Positions 58,081 to 64,000 of a stretch of 64,000 nt of DNA are shown here, piece after piece. The notes beneath the pieces were generated by a model. It was not told the origin of the DNA. It saw only the letters and a program-made list of their open reading frames with translations, and did no database searches. Within the stretch, counting starts at the first letter, position 1. Each line of letters opens with the position of its first letter. This DNA is from Ceratobasidium sp. AG-K. Lineage: Eukaryota > Basidiomycota > Agaricomycetes > Cantharellales > Ceratobasidiaceae. Both the position numbers and the translations under genes were made by a program. The stretch spans positions 1,364,001 through 1,428,000 of the forward strand of contig JAWNGF010000009.1 in NCBI GenBank assembly GCA_037039685.1. Direction: 5' to 3'.

Positions 58081-59207
58081 CTCAAGCGTGCCGCTGCCGA
58101 AAGGCCGTTCGTCATATACGGACAAACTACGGGAAACGACCGTTGCGCAGAACCCGCTCAGTGTGTCAATTAACTCTCACTAGGGTACATGGATTTAGAA
58201 CCCCTAAGCCAAGGTCGCTCAAATGTCGGGTCCACCTATGCAGCCGACGACGGGTACATTCCCACAAGTCGAAGAAGTACAGCTTAGATATGGACAATCA
58301 TTGCCTTGTGACAGCGGTATTTGAGTTTATACCGACGGGTTATTACGTGCTCGGGTGAATGGCGGCTCTTTTACGGTGAAGAAGTCCATGTCACCTGGGA
58401 ACAGGCGCCCCCTCCAAGCCGGTTAGAGGCGTACATGTGACGTCGGTGCATGCTTAATAGACATATCCCTCGTGTCCGCATGATCGTAAAGCTTGCCCTG
58501 GGCTTGCCCTGCGTGACGTCGAGCCTGCCAGAGACGGAGGTACAATCAAAACCACCGGCTTGTTCGGCAAGAAGCGCGGTTGGATGCCAAGTCAAGGGTG
58601 ATTTTGTAATATTGGATAAACACGGTAACGAAGCAACGTTTGTGGACAACGGTCAGCTCTATCAGTGCGACGCTCATATTGGCCATAGATGCAGCACGCT
58701 TCTCCAGGGGCAAGCAACTCAATCAAAGCCAATAGTCACGCATTATGTTTGGGTAGTTACCATGAGACCAAGAGGTTATTGCATACCTACTGGACTGATA
58801 TCACTATATCTAACTGTTGTCAAAAATTAATCTCGGGCGCTCCCGGGATGCGGTACATGAACTGTACCATCATTTTGCGGTCTCGGTTGTAGTTACTTTA
58901 TAGGATTTAACTCCGATGACCATATGTCGAAATGGTAGAAGCTAAAGTTCTTTGGTCGAGGATGCCCCCGATGCCTCGTGTACTGTGTGTACCTGAGCAA
59001 GTTCCAGAAGGCCCCGCTGCTCAACTGATCACCCAGAAAAAAATACAGGGTAAGAAAAATAGCATTCAAGTAGATCCACAATCCCACCAGGGACAAAACA
59101 AACAAGAAAGACTGCAGTGATAAAACCAAGACAGATCCAGAGTTTTTGACACAGAAATAAAGAACGACAATTGTACACCAGTTCCACACTGTAACCCGGG
59201 CGCCACC
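58081..59207. other. Intergenic region between the AA9 gene and the membrane protein
   Basis: About 1.1 kb, including the AA9 upstream region. A plus-strand frame at 58450-58830 has no similarity. No gene is supported. Confidence 0.35.
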
Positions 59208-60795
59208 TTACATGTCCCGGCGATAATCAACCTCGCGATCGACCGTCACTTTGACCCCCTCCGTCGGCCGTGCACCGCTGACGTCGTCCTCGCTCGCAAG
59301 AGCATGGGGTTTGTCCTCGACATACTCGGGCGCAATCTCGCCGCCCTTGATATCCACCCCACTCGCATTGCTAACATTGTCGTCTTGCCAATCCCGCTCG
59401 GAGCGCGCACGCATTTCCTCCAAAGTATAAGTCTGACGACCAGTGCCAACGCCTCCAGCCGACTTGGTGTGCAAGTGTCCACTCGAAACGGTGTGGTGTC
59501 GCTCGGTTTGAATATTGACAACGGGGTGGGGATGGGTAGCCCTGGTCGAAATGATGTGTGGACCCGAGTTGGATCCGGGGAGAGCGCCACTGTTGGACGG
59601 GTGAGAGCGCGAGACGCCCGACGAGGTCGTGCCCGAGTATGTTCCACCCGACTGGAGCGAACCCCGGACAGAGAGGATAATACGTAGGGTCATGGTCACA
59701 GTGAGGACAGCAGCCATAGATGTGACAATGGTTTTGATGGTATCGGAGGTGTCGGTGGGTTTGGCAATCAACCAAAAGAGAACATTGACCACGTTGACGA
59801 GCCAGATTGCCTAGAAATTTATTAGAAATGAACACGCTCTGATGTTATAATACGCACTCCGTAGAGGTTAAGTCCGTCACGAAGCATAAGCTTCCATGGT
59901 CCGAGTGGCTTGATGCGTAGGGACTGGACTGAGCGAGACAGGGCCAGACCGAACTAATATTCAGGGGTAAGGTATTGGCATCCAGGGGAATGCGAGATGA
60001 AACGTACGGCGGCAGTCCAGAAGAGAGTGGGGGCCAACCAGTAGACCCCAACCCAGTTCTCGGTCGGTCCTGCTATGCAACCTTGTCCTTCCTTCAGAGG
60101 CATGGCTAACGTAACGGTAATTAGTAAGCAAACCGAGGCGACGTTTCCCCACCGAAGCGTAGGCTTGTGAATCGCGTGGAATGCACGGTGGAAAACTTAC
60201 GTCGGTAGAATGCGCAACAGGCGGCCATAGTGCCGACTTGGAGGAGCAGGAGAACACTCAGGCCTCCGAGGATAGCCTTGGAGTGGTCAAAGATGGCGTG
60301 GAGACGGATGAGGGCAACGACTGTGAAGATGTGAGATAAATCCGGGGAAAGGAACCAGGGAAATAACCGACCTGAGCACAAGGAAACGAGGCACATGGTG
60401 ATGATGGGCTCGAAAAGATAGAAGCTCCGGCAGCGCTCGAATGTCCATTTTGTGTCGAAAAATGCCACGGCTGCAGTAGTGTAAGTGCAGGTTAGCAGCT
60501 TGGCGGATCTAACACTTACCGACTACCGTGAACTCAATGGGCATGACATAGCGCAGGATATGGTATATAATCTTTAGAGGCGGCCATTCCTATATTGGAG
60601 TTAGCTAGGACCAAATCAAACAACGGCCTGCTAGCTGACCTTGGTCTTCATCAACCTCCAAGTACGAGGACTAAGAACGAGTGTATCCCATGCTGCGACA
60701 GTCAAAGTGCACACGAAAAAGTACTTGTGGGCGGAGAGGTGCGGGGGAAGGAGCAGTGACGGGGGAAGTAATTTTGCGATCTCTGCGGCCGACAT
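59208..60795 (-). CDS. Multi-pass membrane protein (DUF6533-like N-terminus)
   Basis: The start is the ATG at 60795 (MSAAEIAKLLPPSLLLP). The first segment, HKYFFVCTLTVAAWDTLVLS then RTWRLMKTK and EWPPLKIIYHILRYVMP, matches the basidiomycete DUF6533 pattern (aromatic start, D in the first helix, conserved W-P). Further hydrophobic helices are FYLFEPIITMCLVSLCSG, AILGGLSVLLLLQVGTMAA, WVGVYWLAPTLFWTAA and IWLVNVVNVLFWLIA, plus a helix near 59720-59650. There are about seven helices in total, followed by a hydrophilic Ser/Thr/His tail of about 130 residues ending DYRRDM with TAA. Topology resembles a receptor-like seven-helix protein, but no ligand or partner is known. Introns of 50-60 nt separate nearly every helix pair. 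Confidence 0.75.
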
Positions 60796-62821
60796 GATGG
60801 TGGAGGGGGAGAGTGAGAACGAGGGACGGCGGACCTGTTCTTGAAGGCTCAACCGAGATCGACGGCGGGAGCTGTTCCAAGTTGCAACAGATGGCTATTC
60901 CCGCGCCTATCCGGCTGACAAAGCGCGCTTAGCCATGTTCGGATTTTTGCGTCTGTCGATCGTTTCATCTTCCACCCTGGAAGTCTCCACTTCTCAGCAA
61001 CGCCGCCTCGAACTGTATGCTTCCGCCTCAGCCCACGGGTGCGTTACGACAAGCCAGCCACTATATAAACGATAATCTATAGGACTAAATAGAGTCTTAC
61101 GCCTCGTTTTCCATACCTCTCCTCGCACCCGGTCTGAGCAATTCATCCCGGCCGGACATTTGATCGAACTGGCACCGGGATGTTCCCCACATACACCACG
61201 TGGAGTATTGGTCGTGTGCCTTGACTTGCTGCGAGCACGGGTCGTGGCCAAGGATGGACCTGCCACTTGATGCGCTGCTTGGCCATTGTGGCGCCGAGGT
61301 CGACATACCATCGATATCACGAGCATCAAAATTTTGGCTGAATCTTCTCCCCAGCCTCCAGCCACAGATATCTCGTGACTATTCATTTCGTCTGAGCGGT
61401 TCGTGTCTCATTAATGACGTAGGACAAACGAGCCGCAACAGATGTCGCCCAAACAAGAGTGGATGTCAAGATGTCGCGGGGATTGCTGAATACTCTGCTA
61501 CATTAGGCATCATGACCGGCACCCGAAGATAAATTAATCAGGTATCCGATACCGTGTGGCGCATATGACCTGCCAAAACTCGACTCAGTCATTGACTCGA
61601 TCGTCCTCGCCTTGCGGTACTTGCCTGTATGAGTATATATCCGTACTACTCCTGATACATTATCCGCGTGGGCTATCCTCCTACACCCGAGAGGCATAAG
61701 GGAGAAGCAGCGCCTCCAGTGAGTTGATAGAATTGCATATTTTATGTGAAAATGAGAAAGTCGACTCGCATTCCGTATCGTCCCGAAACCTGGCTATAAG
61801 TTCATTGACAGCTGTCATGCGTTGGAATCCCTAGGTTGAAATGTTTGATTTGAGGGCAGCCATGCTTGGGAGTTCTCTACTAGGCAGTTCCCGGTTTCAT
61901 GAACAACAACGGACATGCAAAACATGAATAATTGAGTTTTATTCTGACTTATCGGTTCTCGTAGAGTAGCCATTGGCCGTATGAAATTATCCATAGCACC
62001 GTCACTCGAGAAAGGCTGGATTGAATATACAATAATTACGTTGCTCATTGCTGACTCCAGACCAGGGTCATTCCCAGCATGACCACGAGATGGGGCTGTC
62101 CTCATAGTCCCACTACGCTTACAATAGGCCCTGCATGATTTACCAACCACCCAAGTATTGGAGCGTGGGCTGGTGCACTTTACGTTCTACCTCGCCAAGC
62201 CATGCCTCCAAGATCGTTCTCGTCGAGGTTACTAATAGCATATACCCGCATGCGATCATTCTAACTTCTCACACTTCATTGTAGTATGTGTGGGTGGATT
62301 TATGTGTGGTTCACGTGAATGGTAGAAAGAGCGGCACGCGTTTGAATCTGTGGACGTCGAGGGTGTTACATAACGTAGCTGGCCTGACATCATTGACCAC
62401 CACCCAGGACAACTTACCAAATAGCTGACCTCCAGCCGTCCATGTATAGTAAATTTGAGTTGGCTTTCAAGTCAGCAATGGCGGATGGCAGCGAAACATT
62501 GTAGTACGCTGTCCCAGCTCTGGAACAGCAGAATGCCAGTGGTGCTGAAAGCGAACTTGACGAGGGCGAGTACTATAACTACCACACCCGCGGCGCACAC
62601 ACAAACGCCTCAACGTCTTAATCGACGCCCTCTTTTGATAACCAAGGAAAAACGGGATGACACGCCTCGCCCGCCCCATAATAAGCAACACAGTGGCCAT
62701 CTCCAGGTTTTTGATGATCATACAAAGCTGATACTCGAAGTGTACGTGTGAATTTACTATATGTCTGTTTATGCGCCAACTTGTGGTATATACCTAGCTA
62801 TCCAAGAGAGCACCTGAACAC
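60796..62821. other. Long intergenic region
   Basis: About 2 kb. Frames at 60994-61386 (minus) and 61200-61532 (plus) overlap on opposite strands and resemble nothing known. I see no supportable gene or RNA. Confidence 0.3.
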
Positions 62822-62822
62822 G

Positions 62823-63152
62823 ATGGGCTGTGCGTTGGTCGAGCGGCGCACCCCTACTTCAACCGGAGAGACTGCCAATGGACTCGTTGAGCATATAATC
62901 GGGTACATTTTTGGCATTGTCTACTTCATCCTCCGTGATAAGCGCTTCCGCCTCTGTCCCAATGCATTGCTGCGCGAGGATATTCTGGACGAGTCGTCAT
63001 ACGATGAGGACATGTCAGTGTCTAGTTCAGACGAGGGTAGTTACCCTGGAGTCGAGGAAAAAGACAAATATACTACGGTTTACTACCCTCTAATTCGGAG
63101 ACCCGCCAACTCGGGGTGGGGTACTCGGTGCGATGAAATATATTTCAGTTGA
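62823..63152 (+). CDS. Hypothetical small protein with acidic serine cluster (doubtful)
   Basis: An uninterrupted 109-codon frame starts with ATG (MGCALVERRTPT), has a hydrophobic stretch EHIIGYIFGIVYFIL at about residues 24-38 and a serine/acid-rich region (SYDEDMSVSSSDEGSYPG). It ends CDEIYFS with TGA. No family is recognised and no introns are needed. It could be a chance frame. It is listed because it is the only intact ATG frame with biased composition in this stretch. Confidence 0.3.
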   Translation: MGCALVERRTPTSTGETANGLVEHIIGYIFGIVYFILRDKRFRLCPNALLREDILDESSYDEDMSVSSSDEGSYPGVEEKDKYTTVYYPLIRRPANSGWGTRCDEIYFS

Positions 63153-63184
63153 CAAAATGGCGCGGGAGGTGTACGGGAAAGCTA

Positions 63185-64000
63185 TCATACAGCCTTGGTC
63201 TCAGCTCCCTCTTTTACCACAGGTGCCTCGGGCTCCTCAAACATGTTGGGTTTTGGTACCTCGGGAGCGTCCTGAACTGCCTGCGCCTCGGAAGCATCTA
63301 ATTGCTCTGCGGTGACACCATCCTTGTGTAATTGTACCGCCTGATCGTATGCGAGCCTTCGCTCGTTCAGCACTTGCTTGATCCTCGCCATCGACTTTCG
63401 GCACTGTACAAATCGTTCTCAGTAACAAAAGGCAGTACAACTCATGCACCAACATACCCGCATATCCTTCTTGAACGTATTCATGAACACGTTGGTGTTA
63501 ACTCCAAGGCGTCGAGCTTCGTGTGTTTGCGTGGCCAACAAGTTTCGCTCCCGGGCAAGGACATACCACAAGGTATGCAGATCTTTGAACGATTTTCGGC
63601 GTAGCTCGGATGCTAGCCATGCCCTGCCTGTATATGCTCAGTAAACATACTCGCGCAATAGACAAAAGTCGCCGTTCTCACCGCTGTAGTCATTAACCCT
63701 ATGAACTCCCTCGAGCGTCTCAAAATACGATGCCCCCGTGACCTCGTCCTTGATCTTTCTGAAGAATCCATACAAGCCGTGGTTCTCGTTGACCTTGACG
63801 CCCAAGTGTGGTCTCTGGTGACCCTCGGGAGTTTCTGCGGGTATGGGTACTCGCCCAGGAGTAGCACGCTCTTTTGCAGTGGGTTTACGCGGAGGTCGAG
63901 TCTGCCATTGGTGTGAGCGATTTGTGGATTCGGCAGGAGCCTCGATTGTTGCTGGAGTTTCCGAAGTAGACGGGGTCGAAGTATCAGAAACAGTAGCTAA
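63185..64000 (-). CDS. mrpl4: Mitochondrial large-subunit ribosomal protein uL29m (MRP-L47/L4 family), 3' part
   Basis: The gene runs off the right edge; its N-terminus lies beyond 64000. The visible part begins in a Thr/Ser-rich leader and has [36 protein letters not shown], the uL29 core [18 protein letters not shown] and [18 protein letters not shown], then [18 protein letters not shown]. It ends with an acidic/Ala-Val tail, EGAETKAV, and TGA at 63185-63187. Introns occur near 63637-63680 and 63398-63456. The [19 protein letters not shown] block is the family signature. The protein is a component of the mitochondrial 54S subunit near the exit tunnel. Confidence 0.92.

Noticed and set aside
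1..64000. CRISPR arrays, rRNA genes, insertion sequences or a bacterial-type operon
   Set aside because: No regular short repeats with spacers, no rRNA-like sequence and no transposase motifs were seen; the window is intron-rich eukaryotic DNA.

Overview
This 64-kb window is nuclear DNA of a filamentous basidiomycete, most likely an Agaricomycete and possibly a Rhizoctonia/Ceratobasidium-like fungus (inference). The evidence is dense short GT-AG introns of about 45-60 nt with CTAAC-type branch points, nuclear genes for mitochondrial proteins, and families typical of this group: self-sufficient CYP505 P450s, an AA9 lytic polysaccharide monooxygenase with a CBM1, a DUF6533-like membrane protein, an HGD-type TKL kinase and an HSPA12-like Hsp70. 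No tRNA, rRNA, transposase or CRISPR array was recognised. 

Layout: 0.3-6 kb holds a relic of a GTPase gene, an Hsp70-family gene and a P-loop GTPase. 6-16 kb holds two tandem CYP505 P450-reductase fusions on the minus strand. 16.4-20.7 kb is a long RING-H2 ubiquitin-ligase-like gene, divergent from KGD1 (2-oxoglutarate dehydrogenase E1) at 20.9-24.1 kb. 24.3-26.0 kb has two paralogous ~55-residue peptide genes with an unusual C-terminal cysteine motif. 26.6-30.2 kb is a near-perfect palindrome, two arms of about 1.28 kb around a spacer of about 1.05 kb, and each arm carries a small secreted Kex2-type repeat protein. 31.5-35.7 kb is a third CYP505 in the opposite orientation. 36.5-43 kb is a conserved block: MPP-beta, an ornithine-cyclodeaminase/mu-crystallin protein, a CoA-transferase family III enzyme and ribosomal protein L17. 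44-49.5 kb has a TKL kinase and a MYND-finger protein. 52-56.6 kb has a methyltransferase with two decayed paralogs. 57-64 kb has the AA9 LPMO, a multi-pass membrane protein, a doubtful small ORF and the 3' part of mitochondrial ribosomal protein uL29m.

How the genes relate: KGD1, MPP-beta, the CoA-transferase and uL29m all serve mitochondrial metabolism or biogenesis. They are separated by accessory, duplication-rich stretches (P450s, secreted repeat proteins, peptides, methyltransferases) that look like lineage-specific expansions. There is no evidence that the window is one biosynthetic cluster.

An important caveat is that at least eleven single-base shortfalls break otherwise conserved coding frames, usually beside a short homopolymer. 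Because they also hit essential genes (KGD1, MPP-beta), I read most of them as consensus errors rather than true pseudogenisation.
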